From positions 50,564,779-50,628,778 of the forward strand of contig NC_090319.1 in the NCBI RefSeq assembly GCF_040869045.1: a stretch of 64,000 nt of DNA, read 5' to 3'. Under the pieces are notes generated by a model. It worked only from the letters and a program-made list of their open reading frames with translations, did not search any database and was not told the DNA's origin. This DNA comes from Eurosta solidaginis. Its lineage: Eukaryota; Arthropoda; Insecta; Diptera; Tephritidae. Positions 1 through 10,188 of the stretch are shown here, piece by piece. The position numbers and the translations under genes were made by a program. Every line of letters starts with the position of its first letter. Within the stretch, counting starts at the first letter, position 1.

Positions 1-1084
1 TTATGTGCAGAATACATGCGTTGTAAATACTCCCTATAGGTTGCATGACTATACCTACCATTTTCGTACCTTACATTTTATAATAACCAAAAAACCGTTT
101 TGATAAGTTTTATAAATAAATACATACATGGATTTGATCTCAATAACTGTATTTTATTTGTATGCTTAGTAGGTATATGTACCTGGTACATATCGATGGT
201 TGGTTGCACACAGATCCCAAGTGACGAATTTCAAATTTTGTATACTATCGAAACTTAGTATTAAACGTTTGAACCACTTGAACCGAACCGGTTCGGCGGT
301 TCAGAGGTAGCCGCGAATCGGTTCACGAACCGGTTCAAGTTTTGCCTGAGTAGTTCGAACAACTGAACCGAACCACTTCGATTTTCGAGGCGTTTTGCAG
401 CCCTGGCGCTGACAGTAAATTCTAAATCCTGTACAAATGCCCGTTCTAAGGCAATTTTGCTTTAAAATCCTTTTTACTGAATTGATGTCATGAGTTGCAG
501 TTGCAACTTGTATTTCACTTTGGATGTTAAGTACGTATACATGAAGATCATTGCGTCTGAGTTTGTACGTGGTGTACACATGAACGGTTCTTGCTATCAA
601 TAAATTTGTCATGCAGGACATAATAAAAGTAAAATATGTTTATAGATTTACGAATGTGCAGACATATAAAGAGCTCAAGGAAAGTTACTTGAATGTGCGA
701 GGGCTTACCATTAAATCCGCTACAGCGGGTTCTTGTGTTAGTCGTGTTATAATGACAAAATGTAATAAGAAACCCCGTATGAAGTATCCTTTTTCGAAGA
801 CGACGAAATTTTTGGAATGCTGAGCTATTTGGTGTCCCCGCGAAAAGGCTGACATTGATTCTATAGGCTTGCCCGTGCTGCTCGATAAACTCAGATGTTT
901 TCATGTTAACCTGTATGACCTGATGCAGGCATGAACACCGTACTAGCTAATTAGATGCAGTCGCTCCGATCCAGAAGTTATTACTATCGAAATTCATATT
1001 TGAAAGCATGTGAAGAAGGAGTCTAATTTAGTTGAGAGAGACAGGTGAAGGGAGACTTAATCTTCCTAAATATTTCGTCGTTCC
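1..1084. other. Unassigned AT-rich DNA with a GAACCGGTTC inverted repeat
   Basis: No gene is recognised. The open frames here are short and have no recognisable domain. At about 277-340 the motif GAACCGGTTC and close variants recur in both orientations, giving an imperfect palindrome of about 64 bp, with further GAACCG copies to about 385. The rest is AT-rich and featureless to my reading. Confidence 0.4.
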
Positions 1085-1560
1085 GAAATCATTGCGAGAT
1101 GTTTAATAGCGCAAGTTTAATTTTCCGACCATAGGACGAAAAAAGACGCTGGCGCGACTAACAAAATTACTCTTATCATTGGAAAGAGGGGACTGTAGGC
1201 TGATGATGACCTTTCTGACTAGACACTGCGTCCTAGCGTCACATGCTTTTAATAAATACGGCCTTGACAGTGATATCAGATGTAAGAATTGCGGGTCAGA
1301 GGAGGCAACCATCGATCACGTTTTGTGGTCATGCCCTGCGCTCATCAGCTTAGACTACAGCTATTAGGAGTAGTACAGCTATCACATCTAGAAGCAGCTA
1401 GTAGTAGTAGGTGACAGAAAATTCTAGTATTTGGAATCTCATAGGGGTTTTAAGTATGATAATTGATCAAATTTCTAATAATACTATGGAGTCATCAGTC
1501 TATATGAGGACTTCACTGAACGGCTAGTTCAACCTAATCTAACCTAGCTTCCCTTGCCCA
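1085..1560 (+). pseudogene. 3' tail of an R1/Jockey-group non-LTR retrotransposon
   Basis: Frame 1179-1367 encodes the end of a non-LTR pol protein. The segment LTRHCVLASHAFNKYGL leads into a Cys-Cys-His-Cys module (CKNCGSEEATIDHVLWSC), the zinc-knuckle-like end that follows RNase H in R1/Jockey-group elements. The frame continues upstream of 1179 without a start codon (residues like RRKKTLARLTKLLL), so the ATG is internal. After the stop come about 190 bp of 3' UTR ending in a CCTAATCTAACCTA-type sequence, also seen in inverse orientation near 37385. No RT or endonuclease is present, so it is a strongly 5'-truncated dead copy. Confidence 0.75.
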
Positions 1561-2960
1561 GGCAACCACGTTTCCTGTATGATGGTTATCCCAGCTTTTG
1601 CCTTGCCAAGGAAATTAACTAGCCGGGAATAGTTAGCACGCACTTACCAGTTACGTGCCTTAAAACCGTAGTCTTTAGAAAAAAGTTTTCAGGCATGTTC
1701 TTTTCTCTCATTGAAAGGGATTTATACTTAGTGGATTCCAAACTCAGTGCATAGCACGGGTACAGGTCCTCTGACCTTACCTCTCTTTCAACAGCTACTC
1801 GACGTATCGCATAGTTTGATTGCCTTATCTAGCACCTTGGTTTCTCATTTTGCTCATTTGTCTTACACTTTATCAAAGTGAATGATATGTCATAATTCCT
1901 GCTAAAGTCTGATGATTAAGCTGGCTGCCCGCATTCTTCTGAGCTGATTTAGGCTCGCATACTTGCACAGAGTTCTCGTCTATATATTTCTACCATGGCT
2001 AAACTATAAGGTTGGCTCATCTCTACACCAAAAACATACCTTTGTTCCGATTGTCAAAATCTGCGTGTTGGTGTTATACGAATGGAATGAAAACATAAAA
2101 CTTAGCAGTTTTTGTGTGTTGTAAGAAAATGTTGTCAATGTTTTGGTTTCATTTTGAGTTTGCCATCTCCTTTTGACAATCTCTACTCAAGTAAAATGAA
2201 AAAAAATAAAATCAGCTATTGAGATGACTTTTAATAAGCTATTGAGCTTCTCTCGTATGTCCTTTAGCGCATATCCATGAATATTTACTGTTGTTCACTT
2301 TTTGTCAGTTGTCTTTGGGGATTTACCATTTACCATTGCAAGATTTGTTATTTTCTTTAAATTTAGATGAACCTGAAAGGTTTTGATTCCTTCTCTTATA
2401 TAAATTTCAGTACAGAGAATTGTGCAAAATCTAAAAGCAATTATTTCATAAGCAATCGTGATCGAAGCGGAAAAGTCAACTAATATGCCGGCCGCATAGT
2501 TCGGTCAGAGCTACTGACTGACTAACAATCCACATATGCAACCAAATAACAAAACTTATAAGTGCACATGTGTAGATCCGAGATCTGCTTTGAGTACTAA
2601 TAAAATTAGTGCACTTAGTCATGAGCTAAAAAATTGTATCTAAATGTGTGCTTAGTCAAGTACAGACAAATACTATGAGTGATTAGCACATAAAATAGAA
2701 AATACATACGAGTGCCCCGTAACATATATGTATATCTCATACATATATGACATTGTTGAGTATAAACTGATGTCATAGACGCATTAACCCAGAAGCACTT
2801 TGATATCGTGTGTAATACACTGTATACTTCGTTTATCATCGGTTTTACTTTGGCGCTGTATTCAGTTTAGTTTCGTGTACATCGTTATGTTGCTAGCGTC
2901 AGAAGACTGATATGACTGTATTCATTTTATTGCACTGTTAGTCTTACTTATTCCAATTAG
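1561..2960. other. Unassigned AT-rich intergenic DNA
   Basis: No gene or element is recognised. The short open frames have no domain signature. The right part (about 2590-2960) has weak inverted similarity to 3610-3790 and may be outer sequence of the inverted repeat that follows. Confidence 0.3.
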
Positions 2961-2968
2961 TGCTTTCG

Positions 2969-3610
2969 TATAACACAGCAATGATGACATGATACGAAAC
3001 ATTCATTCTCTCTCAATTCGTTTCCAGGAATGGGTCTTAAAGTTCATTCAATTGTAAACATTGATTCATTCGATTGTAAACAAACTTCATTCGTTTCCAA
3101 GAATGGGTCTTGAAGATCAGAGTTGCGTAAACCGCGCAAAAAAAATTCCAAGAAAATCGGTGCGTTTTCATTATTTTTCATTTCAAGTGTATTCAACTAC
3201 ATAAGCGGATCAAAAATTTCTAAAAAAGGTACAAGAAATAACAAAATTAAATGAGCTGTTATATTAACGCACGAAAAGAGATAAGTACATTTTATCTTAG
3301 CTATCAAAAAATTAAATTTCACGTGTTGTCACGGAAAAATGTTTAACGGGTAAAATAAGCTTTTTTTTGTATTTGTGATCCTGAAAAAATTCGAGTTTTT
3401 TGATATCCCATTTGACAATCTTGAGTAAGTTTTCGGTGAAAATCATAAATTAAACCTTTACCATTTAAATACCCCAAAGTTATTCCGAAATGCTCAAATT
3501 TGATTTTGAGGATGATGGCATCTATGGTCAATGTTATAAAAAATGCACATTTTCACGCGCTCTCAGAGAGCGAGAAGTTTCATATCATGTCATCATTGTA
3601 ACACAGTTCA
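2969..3610. repeat. Imperfect terminal inverted repeat pair (possible MITE)
   Basis: About 2969-3003 (AACACAGCAATGATGACATG, then ATACGAAAC) reappears inverted at about 3572-3608 (GTTTCATATCATGTCATCAT, then TGTAACACAG). The inner portion also has a direct repeat: a TTCGTTTCCA(G/A)GAATGGGTCTT motif at about 3018 and 3090. No protein is encoded. I infer a degraded inverted-repeat DNA element of about 640 bp. No clear target duplication was found, so the limits are uncertain. Confidence 0.4.
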
Positions 3611-3969
3611 CTTTCTTGCTCAATAAGTCAATTGAGTACTGAACTGCTTCGCGGCTTATGAGCGGTTATTCATTTTACGAAGCATGACTATGTAAATGTG
3701 TTTTAGTGGATATAAGTGCTTGATATTCTTTGTTTGTGTACGCACTAATACTCATTTTTTGGTTAGTCCACTAATAACCTTAAAAGATGAATATTTGCAG
3801 CTCACTGGAGTAGATGCATGCAGTTGTAACACACTCTGAGAGAAATAAAAGTGAAATACTACAGCTCGTATTGTAGACGTTTGATGCAGCCGAATAGACA
3901 AATGTCAAAGTCTAATGAACGAATCTATAGACAAGAAAATAAAAAAGGAGTCATATAGATACTCGATAG

Positions 3970-4345
3970 CAAAAAAAAGATGATAAAAAAACTTTAAGGA
4001 CTACCTCTATATAAATGGACCAAAAAATGATGAATTTTGACTACAAACTTTAACAATAGCTCGTGTAAAAGAATTTTGGGATTTAAAACTATAAAGGTGG
4101 AGCACAATAAAATTAAGGCAAACCATGTACTTGGAATTAACTAATTGATCATTTAAAATTTAAACACGCGCTCTAACTTTACAATTTTAAATCCCAAAAT
4201 TCTTTTACAAGAGCTATTGTTAAAGTTTTTTAGTCAAAATTCAACAAGACTATTTTTTTTATTAAGGGAAAATTTGCCTTCTATTTTTTGGTCCATTTAT
4301 ATAAAGGTAGTCTTTAAAATTTTTTTATCATCTTTTTATTTTCAA
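3970..4345. repeat. Inverted-repeat (foldback) element, about 375 bp
   Basis: The left arm (about 3975-4095) contains AAGATGATAAAAAAACTTTA, GGACTACCTCTATATAAATG and AAAGAATTTTGGGATTTAAA. The right arm (about 4175-4342) carries the same segments inverted and in reverse order. The spacer of about 80 bp is AT-rich. There is no coding capacity. It directly precedes the 156-bp array at 4455, but a link between them is not shown. Confidence 0.6.
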
Positions 4346-4454
4346 TTTTTTAGTACTGCCTACAAAAAGCAATTGCAACTTTGATTAGTAATTTAAGTAA
4401 TTCCTAAGTGAAAATTCGTATCTTTATTTATTTGTTCAAAATAACAAGATTTAA

Positions 4455-5690
4455 GAGAATTAGTGGAATTTTCGCTGACAACACTGGCGAAAACAACGGA
4501 ATGCCACCTCATCATAACAAGAAAATTCCACCTACAATTGTTTGATCAAACATTGCACTGTCACCGAGTTTTTAAACTATATTTCATGTTTCAAGTCTCT
4601 AGATATCAAGGAAGTTGGTTAAAAATCGATTACAAGATTCCCAATTTAAAACAAGCTTTCTCAATATCTCGATCCATGCGCCACCTAATAGAATTTTATT
4701 GATAAAATATTGCATTGTCACCGGATTCTGATTTACGGCCCAAGTTTCAGGTCTCTAGCTCATCGGGAAGTTACTCGAAAATCGATCGCAAGATTTCCCC
4801 CGTTTTTAAAGGATTTACAGTTATCTTGACTAGCGCCCCACCTAGCGGAACTTTGTTTTCTATAAGTTGTCACCAGGCCCCTAACTAAGTGCCAAGTTTC
4901 AAGTCTCTAGGTAACCGGGAAATTAGTTAAAAATGGATTGAAAGATTCCCAAATTAAAAATTGTTTTCTTACTATCTCGATCCGCGTCCCACATAGCGAA
5001 TTTTTTGTGATCAAATGCTGCATTGTCATCGCGTTCTGACCCACGGCCCAAGTTTCAAGTCTCTAGCTGACCGGCAGGTTTCTCAAAAATCGATTGCAAG
5101 ATTCCCCTCGTTCTTCAGGGATTTGTAGTTATCGCAATTAGCACGCCACCTAGCGGAACTTTGTTTTCTATAAATTGTATTGTTACCGAGTGTCGAACTA
5201 TGTGCTAAGTTACAAGTCTCTAGTTAACCGGGAAGTTAGTTAAAAATGGATTGAAAGATTCCCAAATTAAAATTAATTTTCCAAATATTTCGATCCATGC
5301 GTCACCTAGCAGAATTTTTTTGATAAAATATTGCATTGTCACCGGGTTCTGACTCACGGTCCAAGTTTCAAGTCTCTAGCTCACCGGGAAGGTACTCAAA
5401 AAACGATTGCAAGATTCCATGCGGTTTTTGAGGGATTTTCAGGGATTTTCATTTATCTTGATTCGTCTGCCACCTGGCGGCATTTTGTTTTCCACGAATT
5501 GTAGTGCCATCGACTCACAAGTTAGTTAAAAGTCGATCGCAAAATTTCCATTTTAAAATAAATTTTCTGTATATCTCGACCCGTGCGCCACCTAGCGGAT
5601 TTTTTTCACTTGCATTGTAATGTCTCCCAGATCTGAATTATGTTCTAAGTATGAAGTGTCTAGCTCAACGGGAAGTTACCCAAAAAGACT
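4455..5690 (+). repeat. Tandem array, about 156-bp monomer in alternating A/B types
   Basis: The landmark TCAAGTCTCTAG recurs at about 4591, 4747, 4899, 5055, 5211 and 5368 (steps 156, 152, 156, 156, 157), then at 5651 after a deletion. Two variants alternate: one ends with a CGATCC(A/G)(T/C)GCGCCACCTAG-like block, the other with an ATCTTGATT...CCACCTAGCGGAACTTTG block, so the higher-order period is about 312 bp. The words ACCGGGAAGTTA, AAAATCGATTGCAAGATTC and GCGCCACCTAGCGG also occur in the foldback elements at 33871 and 46556, so the array probably derives from a subterminal arm of that family. Non-coding. Confidence 0.75.
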
Positions 5691-6190
5691 TTTCCGTGGG
5701 TAAAAAATTCGTATGGAAATGATGGGACAAACATGAAAGGGACTTAATGTAAACGTAGTAATAACTATAACGGTAATATTGGATATCAGGTTGCAAGGCA
5801 ATAAAATAGAATTGCAATTTGTGTTATCGATGCGCAACAAATGCATGCATGGAATCTTATTAGCGTCATTGCAATTGTATGGGTAACCATGTAGTGTGTA
5901 GGTTTGTGACTTCCTAGCTAATATCATTCCTAGAAATGACCTTAAGGCACATCCTGCATGTTTAAGATAGAAAGTATCCAAGGCGATGACGTCCGATGAT
6001 GCTGAAATGTGTTTTAGTGAAGGCGTGAGCTAGAGTTTGCATACTTTAACACACGTATACAAATACAAGTATGCAGCAAAAACCCAAACTAGTCCGAAAA
6101 AATACTAACTTACTATTGGAATTTACTACGTGAAATCGAATATGTGCGCATATCATGGAACTTATATCAACCTCAAGCACTGGAAATCAA
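5691..6190. other. Unassigned DNA
   Basis: No feature recognised. A 101-codon minus-strand open frame at 5676-5981 has no recognisable domain and starts within the repeat flank; I do not regard it as a gene. Confidence 0.3.
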
Positions 6191-6470
6191 TGGAGTATTG
6201 AGAGTCTGAGCTTAATTTGTGAAGATTAGGGCGGTACGTAAAGACTTTATATAAGCTGAATGTATCCATAATATTACCAGATATTTGTTCGACGACCAAT
6301 ATTTTCCGCCCTTCAGAAACTTTGTATGACCATCTTTAATTCCCTACTTAATCAAGTCCAGGACATGAACATAGAACGTGCTCTACTGTCATTTCAACAA
6401 CTTCTGTTACTAACCAGACTTATTTGATAAGCATGTAATGCCAATAAGCAACGTTCTGGAAGATCGTTCA
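6190..6470 (-). pseudogene. Antisense 3' tail of an R1/Jockey-group non-LTR element
   Basis: The stretch ATAAGCTGAATGTATCCATA at about 6250 and the following block match, with many changes, the antisense non-LTR tail at 37420-37470 (GACTGAATGTGCCCATAGTG). Words near 6400-6460 (ATAAGCATGTAATGCCA) parallel those at 37700-37730 and 39265. No frame stays open. This is called by similarity to those two copies, not from its own protein. Confidence 0.4.
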
Positions 6471-6544
6471 TCAAGATTTTGCTGATAAGAGAAGCTTTGT
6501 CAGTCTAATATCAGTATGCCAAAAAGTCCCGCTTATTCTCCGGT

Positions 6545-7160
6545 AACCGATGTCAAATCATTCAAACTTATCAAATCAGCGGTACCGGATGGAGTGATAG
6601 CGGCCGTGTTGAAAACCGCGGGTGACAAATTGATATCCCATCTACATGATATCTTTTAAATTTTCCTACAACATGGTTATGTTACTTTCCTGAAGACAGA
6701 AGAAGGTTACGTGTGGTGTTAATAATTAAAGCAGGTAAATTAAACCATTCCGAAGCCAAAGACTTCATACGATAAAGTCTTTCCTCGTTTATTCTTAATA
6801 CACTGGAGATACGTATCAATCTGCATATAAGAGAAAATGCTAATTTCTATAGGATGGATGCAGCTCAACACGCATACCGGAAAGACAAATCGATAAAAAG
6901 CGTACTTCACGAGCTAGTCTGCGTCATCGAGAAATCACTAAACTGCAAAGATTACACCCTGACAGGCTCTCCCCACATTGATGGTGCCTCCAACAACGAT
7001 CAAGAAGTGGTCATCTGGGAACTTACACAATATGAAAATCAAGGCTCTAAAGTAGAACCTGGCGACTGTCACTGCATCTCATCCGTGGCATGTACAACGG
7101 ATATCAATGTATGGAGCTCTTTCTGGTGAAGGCGCTAGACAAAAAGAGCAATCAAGAGAG
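6545..7160 (+). pseudogene. Reverse transcriptase fragment, R1/Jockey-group non-LTR element
   Basis: Conceptual translation gives, in shifting frames, SAVPDGVIAAVLKTAGDKLI (start of the RT domain), then KPKTSYDKVFPRLFL, a degraded form of the usual PKDxRPISLxSF block, then MDAAQHAYRKDKSIKSVLHE and LVCVIEKSLNCKDYTL in the open frame 6854-7129. The catalytic YADD region is absent. The same RT segments occur on the minus strand at 44100-44950 and 51540-53460, so this is one family. Stops and shifts near 6655 and 6715 make it dead. Confidence 0.7.
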
Positions 7161-7444
7161 GGTTGGGAGAGTGCAAAGGCTAGCTAGTTAAACGTGATTT
7201 TTAACTTGATGCCACTAAAAATGTTTGTGCATAGTTTAGCTGCGAATAAGAGAGTCCAACATGTGGAAATCAACCAACTACGGGCACGCGACGATATTAG
7301 ATGACACCGACCATAGCACTGCGGTTGCTGATTTCCAGGCGCAGAACATAAGATATCTGTCGAGGGAGGAACGGAGGAGAGCCTAGACAAGGTTAGGGAC
7401 ATAACAATCTACACAAACGGCACGGACTATAGTCAAAGCAACAG
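7161..7444. other. Unassigned DNA between RT relic and SINE copies
   Basis: Words such as AGAGAGGGTTGGGAGAGTGC suggest continuing non-LTR sequence, but no motif supports a call. Confidence 0.25.
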
Positions 7445-7632
7445 ACTCGTACATTTTCTTCCAGATAGATGCCTTGCCATTGAGAAAGCAGCCAGGTAAA
7501 CAAGACCAGATGGCAACTCCGAACGGGAAAAAAACCGCGGAATGCCCTCGCTTAGAAAACTTTTTATAAAATATTTCTATGTTTCTTTTCAATGGCTTTG
7601 AGCCCAGGCTCTTCGGTGTAACCGCACCACGG
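7445..7632 (-). repeat. tRNA-headed SINE, antisense, partial copy
   Basis: Read on the minus strand, the tRNA-like head comes first: the sequence around 7592-7632 is the inverse of a B-box-type head (AGCCCAGGCTCTTCGGTGT, CCGCACCACGG). It is followed by the junction TTTGTTTC...AAATATTTC and the CGAGGGCATTCC and CCGTTCGGAGTT body words. The same order is seen in the better copy at 60670-61027. The tail half is missing; it abuts a second SINE copy. Confidence 0.55.
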
Positions 7633-7639
7633 AGACTTA

Positions 7640-7985
7640 ATAAAAAGTAAATACAAGGCGCGATAACCGTCGAAGAGAGTTTAGCCCGAACTTATCTTCT
7701 AATTTGAGTCGTGCTCCTTTTAGTTTGTTTCCTACAAATTGGCGGGCTGGATCGTCCGTGATCTACACCGACTCCGAACGGCAGCTGCTAGGCTAATAAG
7801 TTTTCACTGAGAAGATTTTCATGCATTCGGAATATTTGCCAAATCACTGCTTGGAAACACTTTTTCCTAATTCAAAAAACTTGCTTCTAACTTTTTGATG
7901 TTACTTTGTCAGAGAATTGAGACCAGGATGTTTGGTGTGGGGGGGGGGGGGGGGGGGGGGGGGAAGGGCACGCTACGCGCATATG
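7640..7985 (-). repeat. tRNA-headed SINE, antisense, with a 25-G run in the head
   Basis: Body words on the plus strand (GCGCGATAACC, AATTTGAGTCGTGCTCCTTT, CCTACAAATTGGCGGGC, GACTCCGAACGGCAGCTGC, AGTTTTCACTGAGA) are the inverse of 60840-61015 in the sense SINE. The head lies at about 7915-7985, but its anticodon-loop region is replaced by an uninterrupted run of 25 G (7939-7963), flanked by GGATGTTTGGTGTG and GGCACGCTAC. Non-coding retroposon; its A and B boxes are degraded. Confidence 0.75.
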
Positions 7986-9670
7986 TGGAAATCTAGAAGA
8001 AAATTTAAGGAAAGTGATCTGCGCCGATAATCGGTAACATGGCCATCGACTTGGTTATTACTTTTTTGATCAGGTTAAAGAGTCCCGCTTACAGCAACAT
8101 TGCTAGTCGCCATCACCACAGCAGACATCCCAAGATCCGTTCGATAACATTCCTTCTCCTTCCATTGTACACAGAGGCTCCAATCTTTTGGCTTTACCTT
8201 CTAGTTTGATTTCAGTCGTATCTTTGAACGGGAAACCTTTATATATATAAACCCTTCCCACATATACATATAAGCTCCTTCTTTTGGCTAATGAAGTCGG
8301 CGTTTGCATAACCAGCAGAGCAGCGCAATCCTCTTCCGTGAGATTCTGCACATTTTAGGTACATGCATTTAAACGAAAGTCTTTAAAGGGTTTCAATGGT
8401 TGTTATCAGAAAAAAAGAGTGTCAGTTTAGGCATTCGCTTGACTTTCATGGGCCTTAGGTGCTAAGTGGCAGGTTCCAGTACACAACCCTCTCTACAGAA
8501 ATGGGCTATCGCTGTGGTATGGGTGTAAACGCTTGCTTTCAATGCCGACTGACCCAGGTTTCTATCATTCACAAGAAGATGCTCTGTGCCTTTAAGCCCT
8601 ATCTGAGATCGAATTTTTCTCTTACAATTACCTGAAGCATTTTCAAACTAATTTTATAACATTAAACAATGTTTTTCATAAAACTTTCCAAAAGTCCTCC
8701 CAAATTTTCGATAGGGTAAAAATTTTAACGTATTTTGTTTGAACGCATTGAAGTGAGCAAATGTTACCACTCTCAAATGTTACACATAAACTAATATTTG
8801 ATTTTACTTTTGCTTTAGGTAATGCGCCCGAAATCCTTACGGATGATATTTCTGAATGCTAGAGGAATAGCGTATATCTTTCCTAGCGTTAGACATGCAC
8901 ATACGGTTACTAAAAAGGATGAAGGAAAATCCACAGTTGTTTTCTTGTTTTCTAACTACACTGTATACTTGTTGTCTTGTCAACATATACCCCATACTAC
9001 ATATGTATATACCTATGCTATATTTAAGTATATACGGACTACGTACGTAGTTGCCTTACAGGCTTAAGGACATTTGTGGTTTTCAAATGTGAGAACAAGT
9101 GTACGATTTTCACTTCCTGCATTTCCTTTATTTTAAGTCGAAATGAAGAAAATATATTGATAACAAGTAAATAAGGCAAAGTTCGCGTAAAATCAAGCAT
9201 TATATAACCAACAGTAGGGAAACGTTATTAAATGTAAAATGTCGATACGGTATTAATTTTGAGTATCTCTTTACAAATATAGATTCGATAGTATCAAAGC
9301 AAAAATATTCGATACACCAAATTTCGATGCCAATATCACGAGATACAAATTTTCTATTAAACCGAAGATTTGTTATATTTGGATGGCCTTTCAGCTCATT
9401 AACTACGGATTCGTAAAGTTTTTTTCATTCTAGAAGGAATTTTTTGTTAGATACCAAAACGAAAGTGGGTCTATTGATTTCCCAGGTACAATGTATTGCA
9501 TCCACCAACACGATACAATGCTAAGGTTTGGGTACTCGATAGTTAACAATATCGTTATAAAAGAATCTAGTAAAAAATATCAGTATCGAGCGTTATAAAG
9601 ATCGATATGTTATGGTATCGTATCCAAAATCGTGTTAGTACCCAGCTGTTTACTTTGACTATTATTAATT
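7986..9670. other. Unassigned intergenic DNA
   Basis: No gene or element is recognised. A minus-strand open frame of 82 codons (8103-8351) and a plus-strand one of 81 codons (8822-9067) lack recognisable domains. From about 9240 to 9610 there are scattered TATCGATA-like words resembling, at low density, the tract at 48720-50290. Confidence 0.3.
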
Positions 9671-9681
9671 TGTTAAATGTA

Positions 9682-10130
9682 TTAAGGGAGTTCAGGATTT
9701 TGTGCAAATGGCCTATCATCATTGCACTGAAAAATTGCGTAGAATATTTTTTACAATACACTTACAAAATATTCGGCAAAGCATTTACTACGTCTTTGCA
9801 AATACGTAACATCAAATCCGTAGTTTATTTTTTCAATAAGGGAGTTTAGAGTTTGGTGCATTTGTATAGGAAACGTATCCCTTAGCAAATAAAAGCTACG
9901 GATCTTGAGCAACTTAAAATTTCTAAGTTTTTGCTTTTCACATATGTTTTTGTATTGACAGTTACAAATTTGCTTTTCAATATTGAAAAAATAAACTATA
10001 ATTTGGATTTTGATGTTGCGTATTTGTTATGACGTAGCAAATGGTTAGCTGTGTATTGTGAAAAATATACTACACCAGTTTGTAGTGCAATGATGCTAAG
10101 CTATTTGCGCAAAACTTTGAGCTCCCTTAA
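9682..10130. mobile_element. TA-flanked TIR element (Tc1/mariner-type MITE candidate)
   Basis: The element begins TTAAGGGAGTTCA and ends TGAGCTCCCTTAA, and TA dinucleotides flank it at 9680-9681 and 10131-10132. The inverted similarity runs well inward: TGTGCAAATGGCC...ATCATTGCACT on the left matches inverted AGTGCAATGATG...TTTGCGCA on the right. An extra internal copy of AAGGGAGTTTAGAGTTTGGT sits near 9840. It is 449 bp with no transposase. A TA duplication fits the Tc1/mariner superfamily, but family assignment is inference. Confidence 0.6.
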
Positions 10131-10188
10131 TATTGAATAACAATCTAACAAAATAACTGCCAATACAAAACAAAATGTAGAAATAAAC

